A stretch of DNA of 64,000 nucleotides from Gymnothorax reevesii (lineage: Eukaryota > Chordata > Actinopteri > Anguilliformes > Muraenidae): contig CM056583.1 in the NCBI GenBank assembly GCA_029721435.1, positions 76,821,120 through 76,885,119 on the forward strand. The letters run 5' to 3'. Shown here piece by piece: positions 46,431 through 60,400 of the stretch. Below the pieces are notes generated by a model. It saw only the letters and a list, made by a program, of their open reading frames with translations. It was not told the DNA's origin and searched no databases. A program made the translations under genes and the position numbers. Position 1 is the stretch's first letter, and each line of letters starts with the position of its first letter.

Positions 46431-48562
46431 GGAACAGAACACCCTTCAATTATAGCGGACATTATGTACTCCAGCTACATTAGCACTGGGATCCTTTAGC
46501 ATTCAGTCTTCGAGTACAGAACCAAAATAAAGTGTCACTATCCAAAGAATTGTGCCCACTGTACTTGGAATGCAATCTCTGTTACTCTGTTATTTCTGTG
46601 TACTGTAGTACTCATTGTACTGCACGTTCGTGTGCAGTGTAGCATTAGAAATAAAGATCATCATGAAATGTGTTAATGTATTATCTCCTTCTAAGATATG
46701 TACGGTCATCTAAAATGTAAGTGTATACTTGATGTGCTCTTTTTTGTTGCTTTTTTATTTGACAAGAGTATATCTTTTTAAATTATTTTCAGGTTTCTCT
46801 CTTTTAGGTGAAAGTTACTCCATTTAAAGGTGATTTTATGTTTTACGGTTTTGTATTTGTCCCAGTATAGCCCTGTCTGACACAGTATGTTACTAGCGAC
46901 AGAGTACATAACAAGCTACCTCAGCTTTAAATTCATTTTTTTCCCCACTTAAGCGGTCAAGTTTTGATTTTTACTTTGCACAGACAAAAAATTTTGTTTT
47001 CTTACAAGAATTCACTGAAAGTCGTGTATTAAAGATTGGTACCAGGAGTCAAAGGACCCCAGGGTATAAAAGACAGGTGTTCAAGAAGGGAAGCGAGCAG
47101 AAGTATTCCTGTTGGATCATTTTAGTTGGTCTTATTTAATGCGAAAGCACAATAGCCTGACATCTTTTAGTATTTTATCTTTTCTTGTTTGATGGTACAG
47201 ATTTTATAGTGGCAAGTTACCTTTCCGGGTTGTTCTCGTACCCGTTTATGTGAGACGCCTTTGACTCAAATTGCTCACCAATATGGATGGACCAGAATAT
47301 CAGGTGACCTGAAAGGCTGTATCGCCATACAATAGCTGCTGGATGTGAAAAGGCTTGCATTACATGTGAATGCCCTCAGTTTCTTGTGAACCCTCATTTG
47401 AATTTGTGATAAATATCAGATGTTTTGGCATTTGCGCACCCAAAAAGTGTGTCTGGTTGTAAAGCTCCCAGCTGTCCAGGTTTAATGTTCCTGCTTTCAA
47501 AATAACTAACTGCTGAGAGTGCTGGCCGTGAGGCATTGTAACGTTGGTGCTGGTGATTTAAATACTCTTCTGCACTGTTATTCTGCAAACCGCTCCCATT
47601 GCTTGCCAGCGGCACATCGTGTAACTGAAGGAAGCACAGAATCTGTTGTACTTCATTCCGTTCTTGTTGCTCAGGGTTTATGCAAAGATTATGCATTCAG
47701 CAAAATTTATATCATTGATATGCACCTGGTTTCAGATAACGGTCGATATTTTAATTATAACGTTGTAACTTGCCTGTTATCAGATATAAAAAATATTGTT
47801 TTTTTTTTTTTTTTTTTAAATCTCAAGTGACCGTTCCAGATTTCGTAGTTCTGAACATCAGAGAAGTATTGCAAGCCTAAATTGTTACTCACTTTCAGAA
47901 AGGTACATTTTTGGAACGAAAAAATCCGGCATAAGATCTAGTCTTTTGAGTCTTGCTTAACCCTTCATATTTGAAGATTGCTACCGCTTTCCTTGGCTTC
48001 ATCTACATGCAATAAATAAGAATGCAAAATGCATCTAAAGACCTGTACATATCCGGCATTTGATTCAATCATTTATTTTAATTTGCAGGTTGTTAGAGGT
48101 ATTTGTTTGTTGCATATATTGTATATTTTTGAATTTCAATGTGCCTAAAGTTTAAATATTTTGAATGCAAAAAATTAGTTTGGATTGTACATGGAGCAGT
48201 GTTGACTATTTTGTATGTCAGTGCAGATGAAATGTACATGACCTTTATATTAGTAATTATGTTCAGTCACTCAAATATCTGCAATAACAATAAATATACA
48301 ATATGTCACATGATTCAAAGTGGTGTTTTGTCATTATGCCCACTAGGTGGCAGTATGACATTTCTCTGTAAAACTATCAGAGCTGATTTTTTTTTGTTGG
48401 TCCTCAAGGCACATGAACTGGTATGAACACTTGACTTCATTACCTAAGTGGTGACAGGGCTCAAAGAACATATTCTCAATAACAATATATGGATGATGTG
48501 CTTTTACCATGCAATTTCTACGCCTGTATACCTTTCTGATTCTATGTTTAACACTGAAAACA

Positions 48563-49415
48563 TACACCAGCCTGTCAGAACACTGAAATCACCAGCCTAA
48601 TATTGAAAAACAGCCTTGTCAAACTGATGTCCTGTTGAATTCTTGGACTGAGAGCCTCTCAGTAGGACATTTCCCAGAGCATCACACCAGCTTGTCTTCT
48701 TTGCCCAATCCAATCTAATGTCATTTCTTCCCCAAGTAAAAGAACCCAATCTAATGCCATTTCTTCCCCAAGTAAAAGAACACACACATACCTGGCCAAT
48801 ACTCATGATGTGATTGAAAATGGGACTCACTGGACCAGACGGCTGTCCTCAATTCCACAAAGGTCCAGTTCTGAAGTACATACACCTATTACATACTGAT
48901 GGTGCGGTGGACGGCGGTTAGAATGGTCACTTTGACCAGCCTGCGGCTGCTAAGCGCTGTACACTGCAGGGTGTGATACACTGTATTGTGACACTCTTTA
49001 TATTTAATTACAGATCTCTGATTCATACCACAATTACCTTTTGGTCGGTTTGTACCAGATGGCATGGCCTTTGTTGCCCTTGTGCATGAATGAGATTTGG
49101 GTGCTCGAGACCCTGTTGTGGATTCATGGTTTATCTTTCTATGGGCCATGGTTGGCAGGAGCTCATCACTGCTGTGTGATAGCTCCCCAGAAGCTTCGCT
49201 GCTTTGGAGATTCTCTGATCCACTCATCTGGCCTTAATGATTTAGCCCTTCTCAAACTCACTGAGGCTCCTTTTCTCCCACGTCCAATACATCACCTACG
49301 AGAACTGACTTTACTGACCGTGTAAGGTCTGTCTGCCTGCCCGCCTGACGGTTTCAAGATTATCAACATTATTTGCTTCAGGTGTGCTTGGTTTTAATGT
49401 TTTGGCTCATTGATG
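48563..49415 (-). mobile_element. Tc1-like element, copy B
   Basis: Same family as copy A: 'cctgtcagaacactgaaatc' at the left, 'cccagagcatcacaccagct' and 'gactcactggaccagacggc' inside, and 'ggttttaatgttttggctca' at the right. An internal direct duplication of 'aatctaatg/tcatttcttccccaag' lies at 48712-48778. Transposase is degraded. Confidence 0.8.
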
Positions 49416-51999
49416 AAAATCTAGTCATACAGAGATAGTTCACTTAAAAAGGCTAATAGTAAATTTCACTCTATACCCTCCTGGACTGCTAAAGGCTGTT
49501 TTCTTGCCCCCGCCATACCTGGCAGGGGCAAAAAGTTACCCGTCTATCTGTCTGTCTGTCTATACAGGATATTATATGTCCTCTTCCCCCAGAAACCACT
49601 GGACAGAATTTAACAAGCTTTGATAAATGCTTTTTAAATAGATTTAAGTTGTGCATCCCATATTTTGTTGACAAAATGGGATAGTTCTTTAGGGGCTTCA
49701 CAAACTCAGTGGTGGGGGCATCTGTGTATTGACACAAATTTTCCAGTTTTAGTATTAATTGCTTCACACTTCAAATGGTAGTTAATTGCGCTGAATTACC
49801 ACCAAGCAACTGTTGACTTTCAATGCTAAAGAATGTTTCGACATTAACCAACTCTCTAAGCCCGTGTTAAAAAAAAAAAAAAACATTTTCCTGGCCAGGA
49901 GTAACTTTAGATAACTTTTTATGAATAATTCCCAGCTGCATCAGATCAGGCATTTCATTTTACTACAGGAGCTTATGATTTGTGTGACTCAGTCACACAT
50001 CTGCTACTCATTTATGATGTGATATCAGTAGACTGATATGAAACCTGACACTTCAGTAAATGACAGTCCTGACTTGGAAATGGAGTGTCTGCTTTTCTCC
50101 TGTGATGCTTAGATTGCAAAGCGGTCATTCATAACACAGTGAAAAATGTTCTGAAGAAAGGATAGGCGCACTTTAAGGGAGTATTACCTCAAAATGGGGT
50201 TGATTTATTTGATGGATGGGCCGCATTTATATGAGGTCTAGCATCTCATGATCTTAAGAGCTTTACAATGAAGGACAACATTCACCCTCAGCCTCAGATC
50301 ACCCTTGCTTAATGTGTGGCAGCCTCCGAGGTGATGTGCATCATCTATTTTGCACCAGAAAACTCAGCGTGTCCTGATGGGTATTGAGAGGTGAATTTGC
50401 AATTTCAATTGAATCATCCAGTCTTGCATTCTACTAAGATTTGTTGCAAAGTTTAAATGGAGAAATCTTGCCATTGAAAACTGTAAGTCCCCTCACATTT
50501 CCCAAGGAGAGTGTATGGGGATTACTGTAGTATCTCAATGCTCTGCAGTAAGTTTTCTCACGACTAGGATGAAAGCATCTCATTAATGTATTGATGCCTG
50601 TTAGAGAGTTATTTTTAAGAGGTTTTAAGCCAATGGAAGGTGCAGCTTTTTAAATCTGAAACACATTCAACTGGTACTGGGTAAAGTGCTGGCCACTTTC
50701 ATTAGTAATGCAGAGTTACCATCTGTGACAGAGCATCCTCCTCTAATTCAGGAACAAGAATTCAGAGAAATCCCTTTGGCTTTGCGCTAACCTTTCTACT
50801 GACAATAGATTGTGCGACAGGCATTCATCAAGCATTAGGTAATCTGTATACAGGAACAGCAACACAACTGTTTCCCTGCAACCGAGGACAACATTTTATT
50901 TTAATACATTTTGCACGTATAAGGAATGCTATTTCTAATGTGTATGCCAGCATTAGCTGTATCTCAGCATTAGCTCAGAATATGAGCAAATGCACTGCTT
51001 ACCAATGACTGTACGTCTACTTCCTTGTCTGCTGCCACAGCATGTTATCAGAAGCATTGCTGACATAATTATAGGCACAGCTTTCTGCTATGACATTCAT
51101 CAATGAGAAGCTGATGTTTGCTCATGGAGGATTATGTAACTTACTAAAATCTCTAATGCTGGTGGATTTCTGTATGGCTTCCTATCGTTTTCTTGTGTGA
51201 TTTAGTTTATGTATTTATTTGAGTAGGAAGGGTGTGCGGGCGTGCAGGAGTGTGTGCAAGCTCATGTGGTAGTGGATGTGTTCACTCCTTCAGAAATGGG
51301 ATTTAAATTTATGTCTGTGCCAGTAGATGTTCCTCTGTGCAAGATGCAGGTTAACCACAAGCAGTCAGAGAGAAATTTCTTCATCCTGCAGTTGCTCGCT
51401 CAATGAGCACCAGGTCTGTGAGTCATTAGTGAGTGTGAAATAGGAAAGAATCGTACACCAGCTATTATTCTCTGCCAAAAGTTAATTGGATGCATGTTGT
51501 GCTAAATGTACGTGTCCAAGAGTAGAGTTATTACAATCCCTTTGAGAACTGATGCAAAGAAATGTATCCACTACTTTAGGAGTTGAATTCACTATGCACA
51601 ATGAATTATTTGTGAAATAAAATGAGAACAGTTCAATAATTGCCACAAAACTAGTGCACAAGCTATCAAATCTAGCTGTAAACTGCTGGCTTGGATTTAA
51701 TTTTTAAAACATTTACAGCCTAATTGTAATGGCATAATTGGATATTCAAGAGTTACTGTATATATAAACTAAACATAAACAATAAAATGGGAGCAGTACA
51801 TGGACTGGTATTTTGTTAGTAGTATTAGTGGGTGGTTATAGAAACAAAATTAAAGATTTAATCCACATTTTCTTGGTATCACAATAGATGCGTTCTAATG
51901 GAGCAGATCAATAAAATATATTACTGTGGTTTTATTATGTATTTTCCCTATAGAGATCAAACTGTGAGAAAAAGATGTTGAACACCTCATACACTAGTG

Positions 52000-52723
52000 C
52001 AGTGGATCCCAAACTTGGTCCTGGGGCACCCTTGTGTTTGCTGGTTTTTGTTGCAATTACAATTGCGATCGTAGAATTTTAACAAATTGATAATGTGCCT
52101 TAATTTTACGCATTTATGATCATTACAGCTATTTATCCTCTCACGCCACATTTGACAGATATCTACATATGCTTAGAAGAATAAAAAAGATCATATTAAC
52201 ATTGTGATTTATTAGAAAGAGGGAAAAAGTAAACAGTTCAAGTAAATAATCAATGGGTTCCTAACTGGTGAAACTGTGGACACATGGTGGCAAAAACTGT
52301 TTAATAAATCATAATTTTTTTAGGTAAGCAAATGATCATGCCAAACCTATTTAATATTTATATTATAAAGTTCAAGCAAATTATTTGGAAAGAAATCCAA
52401 ACACCTGTGTTCAGCAGTATAATTTGGAGCGTATAGAATTTCTAATTTGTCTAATTTGATTTGTTTAAAAATGTTGGAGCCCAACATACTGTATCTTGAG
52501 ATGTAAAAAATGAACACAACATTGTCTTGGGTCTTTTATTCTTCATGGAACACATAGATATTTCTGTCAAAATGTGGCTGAAGACCATAAACAACTGCTC
52601 TAAACATGAAATGCACCTAATTCGGACAAATAATAGCTTATTAAAATCCTTATATTGCAGTTGTGGTTGGAACCAAAACCAGCACATAAAGGGGTGCCCC
52701 AGGACCGAATTAGGGAACCACTG
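52000..52723. mobile_element. hAT MITE
   Basis: Left end CAGTGGATCCCAAACTTGGT and right end complement CAGTGGTTCCCTAATTCGGT, both continuing CCTGGGGCACCC. The flanking 8-mers CACTAGTG (51992-51999) and CTCTTGTG (52724-52731) match at six of eight positions. 724 bp, AT-rich, non-coding. Confidence 0.88.
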
Positions 52724-54195
52724 CTCTTGTGTGAAAAATGAAGTCTTCAAGGTGCAAAAGTCACAAAAAATAACAGCAGAAGCTTTGGTTAGGGAGTACG
52801 AAAGGGCAAATGATAATGGGATGGGCTACTTTGTGCATTATGGTCTGGAGAGTTAAAGATTTTATGGTTGGAACAACGTTGAATTTACGGAAAGCAGGGC
52901 CACATAGGAACAAGAAAAGCGTTGACTCCCGTGGAAAATGATCCGCTTATTGGGGGAGTGTGATTGTATTTTTGATATTTCAGCGCAGCCCTCGGGATAA
53001 TTCAGCCGCTTTGCCGTGCTCTGTTACCTCAAACCCAGCAAAGCTATCGATGAAACACAATGTTTAACGGTATTTTATGAATACAGAGACAGTCTTGGGT
53101 AAAACTGCCATATGTGGTTAGGATTTATGTAAGATGTTTGAATTTTCTGCCTCAGGAGTGCAGTTCTCTGTTTGACAACATTCCTGTGCCCATCTGCACA
53201 TAGGAATTCAGTTCATGTGCATATACACCGGTATCTAAATTAATGTTGGGTCGTATTTCTAACTCAATGTAATTTTCCCACATGGATAGACTGGATATAC
53301 AGATTTGGAAAACCACGGACGAGCACAACTTAATGTGTATCAAATACAACGTATGGAATAAGGGGGAATGGTGCCAAGAACTGATGTCTTGGAATGATCT
53401 GTGGCCCCGCACTGAGTGTGATCTATCCTCTTGCTGTACGAATCTCCAAAGATACATGGGAAATCACATTGGTATTGCCATAATAAGCATGCACTTAGTA
53501 ATATCTATCATCTGGAACAGCTATATTGCATTTTTTGGTGCCTACCAGATACATAAACCGTCGTCATAGCACCGCGTATGAAGCGAAAATGCACTAGGAT
53601 CCTGAGCAGCCACAGCCCTTGTTTCTTTATTACCCGTTTAGATGCGTTACTGTGAGAATATTTCTCCACTTATTTGACAAATGTTCAGAAAATCTTCCTG
53701 TCATTATTTTCATGCTCCGTTCAACTTTTGTGAGTAACTATGCCCCCATTTTTGCTCCTGAGACTCAACCTTTTAGGTGACGGCATAAACACAGGTGACA
53801 CTCTAGTTCCAGTCTTGCTGTATGTGCCATATTCTGAAGTGATTTCTTAAGGAGTGTCAGTCAAAATGTGAGAGGATAAGAATTCACACCATGGCAATGA
53901 TATTACTGAGGACCATTGGAGTCCTTTATGGTGGAAGACTAACATGAGTTTGGATACTTCCAAAAGAACAATATTATCAGATTACACATCATGACAACTG
54001 AGGAATTAATATTTACATGTTTATTTTATATCTATTTTGAGCAGTAGATTGAAGGACTGTAGTGTATACAAAGTACAAAAGTAATATATTTACAATAAAA
54101 ACACAAACACACGAAAAACAGCAATACAATTCTACAGTACATTAATTTTTCAAGAAGTGTAATATTCCTTTTAATCGCACTCGCACATGCTCGCA

Positions 54196-54274
54196 CACAC
54201 ACACACACCTGAACGCAAGCACACGCGCGCACACACACACGCGCACACACACACACACACACAAACACACACAC
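54196..54274. repeat. (CA)n/(CG-CA) compound microsatellite
   Basis: Alternating ACAC and GCGC runs. The Val/Cys-rich 133-codon minus frame over it is an artefact. Confidence 0.9.
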
Positions 54275-57003
54275 TTGCATTACTCTGATTTGCTTGCACG
54301 TACAATTTCCTGTGTCGTTCAACTCAAGCTTTTTGTACCGAATGCATAAAGGGTTCTCTTCTCTATTCAACAAAATCCCTTGTTGATGCCACCTAAGACC
54401 TGGCAGAAAATGAAGCAAGGCTTGGTTATGCAAATCTCTGCGTAACAGCTTGAGCAGAATAGCACTGACAAAAATCCCCCCCTACTTTCATCAAAGTAAA
54501 TTTAAATTAAGTGCATTTGGAGACAGTAGTACAAGTACTTAAGTTTCTTTGACTCCTCTTTCATGATTTTGCTTTGTTTGTTGTGATTCTTCCAAAGTAT
54601 CGTTCTCGAAGCAGACTCATGCTCAAGACTTGGAAGTGTGCCTTAAATCCTTTTTCTTCGCTGTGGTAAGTATGACCCCTGCAGATAATTCTGTATTTCC
54701 TCTACGGTATCACTTATTGCTCTGCAACCCCTAGATGGCAGTGTGGGGTCGTTGCTCTCAGCTTAAGGTCTGAGGCTTGCGAACATAAATCCCAAAGGGT
54801 TCATTGTTGTTGAATCTTGAGGCGTGGAAGGCAACCTAACTAGATCGCGCCAATGAATTCAGTCATTTAAATGGGCTGCAGAAGACCAGGATAAATTTGT
54901 TTGGATGCAGAGTTGGATAAACATGTTATCCACAGGAATATCTAATTGTTTAATTACCGGCATACTGTATCAAATTTAAAAAAGCACGATAGACTGACTT
55001 TCCTCATGAGGGCAAAAGTGATTTGTTTAGAAGTGGAACTGTAATTATTGCCATCAATTCTTTTTTTTTTTTTGCAATTGCTTTTTGGGAACAGTGTCAA
55101 TTAATATGAATATTTTATGTACGTTTCCTCAGAGGCTGAGATTTCCTGATTTGTAGCGGACCAGATGACTTAAGATATCAACACAGTGAAGAAGACTCTC
55201 ACAGAGATAAATAGCTCACTCCAATGCGTGGTAATCCAATGCACTGTCAACTCCTAAGGGAGCCCAAGAAGTAAAGATCAGCTTTGCCCGCAGAGCGAAC
55301 CAGGCAGTGGTCCTTTCAAAAAATAAATAAATAAATGAAATAAAATAAAAAAAATATGCTGAACTTCTATAATGGAGAACATTGTTCTCCTAAGTCCCTC
55401 AGATAATAGTATGCTGTTTAAATCATCTACTGTGCCATATATGGGGCAGTGCCAGTGACCTCCCTTTGCCAAGAAAATATCACCTCTAAAACTTTGTTGA
55501 AAATAACACGATTTGACCACGGTGCTGTTCATATTCCTAGCCACAGAAAATTGCCTGTTGTGTCCACGTTATCTATGGCTATTCTTATCTGGAATAGATC
55601 TGGCTTGTTTTGACAGCATACAACTTTACACAGGTGTGAAAGTGAGTCTCTATCAATGTTGTGTACATTTTTCCCTCCAGGCTCATACATATTAATGAAT
55701 GGAATTTTTGCATAGCCAGGGCACATCTCGCAGGAGCAAAACGGATTAAAGCATGGAGCATGAACAGATTTTTTATGCATCAGAATATCTGACGGGTGTC
55801 TCCATTGCAGAGGTCACATCAATTTGTCACTGTGCCGAGTGTTGGGAAGTAATTTTTCACCTTAGCGTTCCGAGGGGCTTCCAGGCTCCACATACAACAT
55901 CAAACTTTTAAGCGTCCTTTTTCAAGGTGCAATTAATATGCCACTGTGCCCCTAGCGTGAGACACACCTTGGACCACAGGAAAAAAAAGAAAAGAGGTGG
56001 CAGCATGTATTTTCATGGGATGTAGAACACTGAATGTGTCCTTTTGTCTCTGTCATGTTTCACCAGTCAAGCATGCCTCAGACCAGGAAGGCCATTTGTG
56101 CTTGCTGGATCAGAGCAGAAATGTCTGCATGCACTGGTTCCCAAGCTGAAGGCAACTGTTGGTCTTTTGCTTCTTGTGAAGTATTAAAGCAGAATACGGT
56201 CAGACAGGCAGTGAGAGCAGCCCCATTTAGAAACGTTGATAGATACGGAGATTATAATCTGCGTTTATGCTTTTTAACACATTCCAGAATGTGTTCGGCG
56301 GCAAAGTTTCAATAATTAAGTCATTTTATTTGGCACCGATATTTGTTCCAGCTTAGCATATTGCTCTCAAATCCGGACATCGGGATGCATAATCAGTTTC
56401 AAAACTCTGGTCAAATGAAGAGTCAAACCTGGTCCAGAAGAGTTTCTGCTGGATGCTGTGGCTACGTAATGTTTGCAGCCTTACTTTGTTCAAAACGTCT
56501 AATTTAAATCTAATTAATTAAGGCTCAGTCAAGCAGAAGATGGATTTGAATGACGAAGGTTTCATTTTGATGGCATAGTTTTATTGCTGTCTGATGGGAG
56601 GTTGATCTCAGCAGTCTGTTGGGACTGAACTCAATCTCTCATCATTTGACAATAACTTGACAGCTAATGGTCAACTAATTGATGCTGTGAGATGCATAGA
56701 TTTAAGCATTTTACTTTTTCAAATTTGTAGGGGTAAAAAAAAAAATGCCACTAAGAGTCAGGTATGTAACGTATAACCCATCATTTTTCTACCTTTTAAA
56801 CAACCTCATGAGTACAGGTCTTGTAGAGTTGATATGAATGAATTTTTTTTAAGTATCCCAAGGTTGGAAGTAAACTGCATAAATAACTGCATAAAACTGT
56901 TTTATGGCCAAAGGCAATACAATTATTTGTATTGCTGTATTTGCTCTTAATTTATTGAGCTTCAAGGACAGGAAATACAAATATATGCCAATCGAAATAT
57001 AAA

Positions 57004-57831
57004 CCAATCAGCCATAACATTATAATTACCAACCTAATATTGTATTGGTACTCCTCATACAAAAAAGCAGCTCCATCAAACTAACATGTATTTGAATTCC
57101 CGTACCTAAGGTTTCCCAGGAGAACATTTGTCAGAGCATCATACTCCCTCCACCAGCTTGTCCTCTTCCCACAGTGCATCATGGTGCCGTCCCCTCCCCA
57201 GGTAAATGGTGCACACGTACCCGGCTGATGCACATAATGCAATAGAAGACTAGTCACGCTAGACCAGGCAACCTTCTTAAATTGCTCAAAGGTCTAGTTA
57301 CAATGGTTAAGTGCCCACTGTAGGCACTTTTGAAAATGGACGGTGCTCAGTATGGTCACTCTGACTGGTCTGCTACTAGGTGCCATGCACAGCAGGGTGA
57401 AATGCATTGTGTGTTGTGACACATTTACATACGTATCAGTGAAATTCTCAGCAACTAGTGCACAAGTAGCACTTTTGCTGGTTTGGACCAGACGGGTTCG
57501 GTTTCATTGTCACTGCGCCTCGATGTTCCCAAACACCCCACACCCTGTTGCCAGTACATGGCTTGTCGCTCTTTGCACAACGGTCGATAGGTACTTGCCA
57601 TTGCTGACTGGGAGCACCCCTGAAGTCTAGCCACTTCAGAGATTCTATAACCCACTCATTTGGCCATAATGATTTGGCTCTTGTCAAATTTACTCCGGCT
57701 CCAATCCTCCCAAATCCAACATATTGACTAGGAGACGTGTTTGCTGACTGCCGAAGGTCTGTCAGCAGACTTTGACATGGGCCGTGGTTATTAGATGGAT
57801 ATGAGTGGTTTTAATGTTTTGGCACATCTGT
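57004..57831 (-). mobile_element. Tc1-like element, copy C
   Basis: Left 'aaccaatcagccataacatt', right 'ggttttaatgttttggcaca', with internal phrases shared with copies A and B ('aacatttgtcagagcatcat', 'cctccccaggtaaatggtgc'). Minus-strand frames at 57448-57687 read WVIESLKWLDF, a decayed helix-turn-helix of a Tc1-like transposase. Confidence 0.82.
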
Positions 57832-58158
57832 TTGAGTAATGAGCTTAATATAAACATTGTTCTTGTTCAATTACATTTACCCTCAAAACAATTTCTTAAG
57901 CATCATAGTAAAAAAACTATTAGGAATATTTTTAAAAGATGATAACAGCCTGACATAATTCAGACAACCGTGAAAACCACAATAATGTTCTCCACATCTC
58001 TAATTTCCTGTGAGGTCATAGATTAAAATATTTACAACACTCAAAAAAAAGGAAAGGATCTGCATGAATGATATAGAACTATGATAAGTGGTCTAAAAAA
58101 AGCTTAAAAACATATGCAATCTCAGCCATTTATTTTAAAAACCACTGAAAGGACATAA

Positions 58159-58345
58159 TGCGTGTGTGTGTGCGTGTGTGTGTGTGTGCTAGTATATGTA
58201 TGTATGTATATATGTGTTTGTTCGAGAGAGAGAGAGAGTGAGAGTGTGTATGTGAGTGTGTGTATGTATGCAACCATGTATGTACGCATGCGAGTGTGTA
58301 TTTGTGTGTGTGTGAGCGAGAGAGAGAGAGAGAGAGAGAGAGTCT
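58159..58345. repeat. Compound (GT)n, (GTAT)n and (GA)n microsatellite
   Basis: A GT run near 58159-58188, GTAT-type repeats, GAGA runs at about 58224-58236 and a longer one at about 58316-58341. Long frames on either strand are repeat artefacts. Confidence 0.9.
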
Positions 58346-58968
58346 GAGTCAAGCAAGGACAAAAGTAGAAAATTGTTCACTCTCATAAAAGATTATTCAC
58401 ATGTGAAACCACTTCAACAATGAACAGTACCTGCAGTATTGCTCAGGAAATTAGAAAATAAACAAATGGGAATGGAGGTACTTCATAAGAATAGAATGCA
58501 ACTGTTTTAGGCCACTACAATTTTGATGTAGTCACTTGTGTAGAATAGTTATCTTAAATGGCATTCTTGTTTGGGGTGCATAGACTATAAAATTTAGGAA
58601 TGACCATTTATAAAAAGATCATTATCAAACCAAGGTCATAATTTTCTTTTCAAAAATTAAGGCGCTGTATTCAGAACCTCACTTCACTCTACTTCAATGA
58701 GCAAAGTATTCAATGGAGTGAAGTATCTTCGCTCTTCTGAATTTCTTCAATTTTTCCATATTTGTCACACTTAAATGTTCCTCATCAAAATATTTTTAAT
58801 ATAGGCACAAAAAAAAAAAAAAAAGCAAAAAAACCTACCCAATCCTACCTGGCCCTATGTGAAGCTCACTTAGTAAATCAACCAATTAAACAAATTTAAG
58901 TGATAGCTGAGTTCAATTTCACTGGACACACTCAGGGTACAGCGCCATCGAATCTAAGCACCACTTAA

Positions 58969-59525
58969 AGGAGAATTCCAGTGTGAAATTGGCTTGGGGT
59001 GTATTGGAACATGATAATGAGTACTAACTTTTGTCGAATACCCCACCTACGTACGCATGCAACATTTAAAAATAAATGGCTTTTTAGCCGAAGCTCCCAA
59101 CAGGCTTACAATGGCAGTGAGTCGGGCATTGAGTTACCATGCAAAGAAATCGCAATTTTTTTTCATCATTAACAAGGCTCAGAGTAGCTCCGCTCTTCAT
59201 CGGTAGAATTCCGAGGGCCCTGACATTTAAAACGAGCACAGTCGATTGACGAGCACAAACGAATAGGAAGGATAGGGGAACAGATTGCAATCTATTCGTT
59301 GGTGCTCGTCAATCGACTTATTGTGAGTTTCAAGATGGAGGCGACTGGAAACTACCCCAAGGTACTGTTTGCATAAAAAGTCTTTTTTTAATAAACTACC
59401 TGTGCATTTTCAAAGTTCTCAGTGCCTCGTTGCAAATGTGTACGGAGGTGGGGTATTCAACAAAGGTTAGTACTCTTTATCATGTTTCAATACACCTCAA
59501 GTCAATTTCACCCCGGAATTCTCCT
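58969..59525. mobile_element. MITE with TTAA target duplication, inside the Tc1 element
   Basis: Flanked by TTAA at 58965-58968 and 59526-59529. The inverted ends begin AGGAGAATTCC and stay matched for about 80 bp ('acatgataatgagtactaac' against the complement of 'gttagtactctttatcatgt'). The core includes a second inverted pair near 59250-59320 ('cagtcgattgacgagcac' and 'gtgctcgtcaatcgact'). Confidence 0.88.
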
Positions 59526-59569
59526 TTAAATAGAACCTGTCCAGCAATGTGAAGCAGGTGAAAAGCAGC

Positions 59570-60400
59570 ACATGAAGCCAAGATCTAAACGAATACAAGA
59601 GTACATGAGAAACTAAGTTGCTGACATCTTTTACTTTGGAAAGGGTTACGAAGGGTTTGTGTGGCTCTGAGACTCCAGCAAACCAAACTTGGAACAGTGG
59701 TGAACCTTCTCAGGAGAGCCCGGCCACCTAAAATTACTCCAAGAGTGCATGGATTACTCATCCTCAAAAGCCCACGCAAACATCTAAAAAACTGCAGGTC
59801 TCACTTGCCTCGGTAAAGGTCAGTGTTCATGCGTCTGCAACATGAAAGACATGGGGCAAAAATTACCTCTGTTAGGGAGCTGGAAGGCAAAAGCCACAGC
59901 TGACCAAAAAGACCACAAAGGCTCCTTTCACATTTGCCATCAAATATCAAGACTTTTGGGATAATATTCTGGGGTCTGATGCGTCAAAAGTGGAACCTTT
60001 AGAAAACATTAGTCCCGTTACATTCTGGCATTTGGCGAACACAGCATTCCACAATAAGAGGATCATACAGACAGTCAAACAAAATGGCGCTGCAGTGATG
60101 GCTTGGAGCTGCTTAGCTGTTTTGCTGCTTCAGGACCAAGGCAACTGGTGATAATTGACAGAACCATGCATTGTGCTCTCAACTAGAAAATCTTGAATGA
60201 GAATGTCTGGAGATCAGTCTGTGACCTAATGCTCAAGTGCAGTTGGGTTATGTAGCAGGACAATGCTCTGAGTCAAAAAAGCAAGTCCGACTCTGAATAG
60301 CTCAAAAGAAACAAAATGACAGTTTTTGAGTGGCTTAGTCAAGGTCCTGACTTGAATCCAACTGAGATGCTCTTGCATGACAAACAGACAGTTCATGCTC
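59570..60400 (+). pseudogene. Tc1 transposase pseudogene
   Basis: DNA-level similarity to Tc1 transposase genes runs from 'gccaagatctaaacgaatac' (start region) to the 'cctgacttgaatccaactga' block encoding the DLNP motif. Many frameshifts; no open frame longer than about 65 codons remains. Confidence 0.85.

Larger units (their letters stand above)
44590..46655 (+). other. mfsd14b: Likely 3' UTR of mfsd14b
   Basis: Non-coding sequence follows the stop. AATAAA signals occur at 46526-46531 and 46650-46655 and are candidates for the poly(A) site. More lie near 48012 and 48290, so a longer UTR is possible. It contains two Tc1-related insertions (45377-46064 and about 46110-46430). Confidence 0.5.
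49416..56990. other. Gene-free stretch
   Basis: I found no exon with family support. Recognisable contents are an hAT MITE (52000-52723) and a CA-type microsatellite (54196-54274). The block 50.0-51.9 kb shows no repeat I recognise and could hold conserved non-coding sequence, but this cannot be judged from one genome. Confidence 0.5.

Noticed and set aside
54032..54433. 133-codon Val/Cys-rich frame
   Set aside because: Translation of a CA/CG microsatellite plus flanks.
58122..58386. Ser/Leu- and Thr/His-rich frames
   Set aside because: Products of GT, GTAT and GA simple repeats on both strands.
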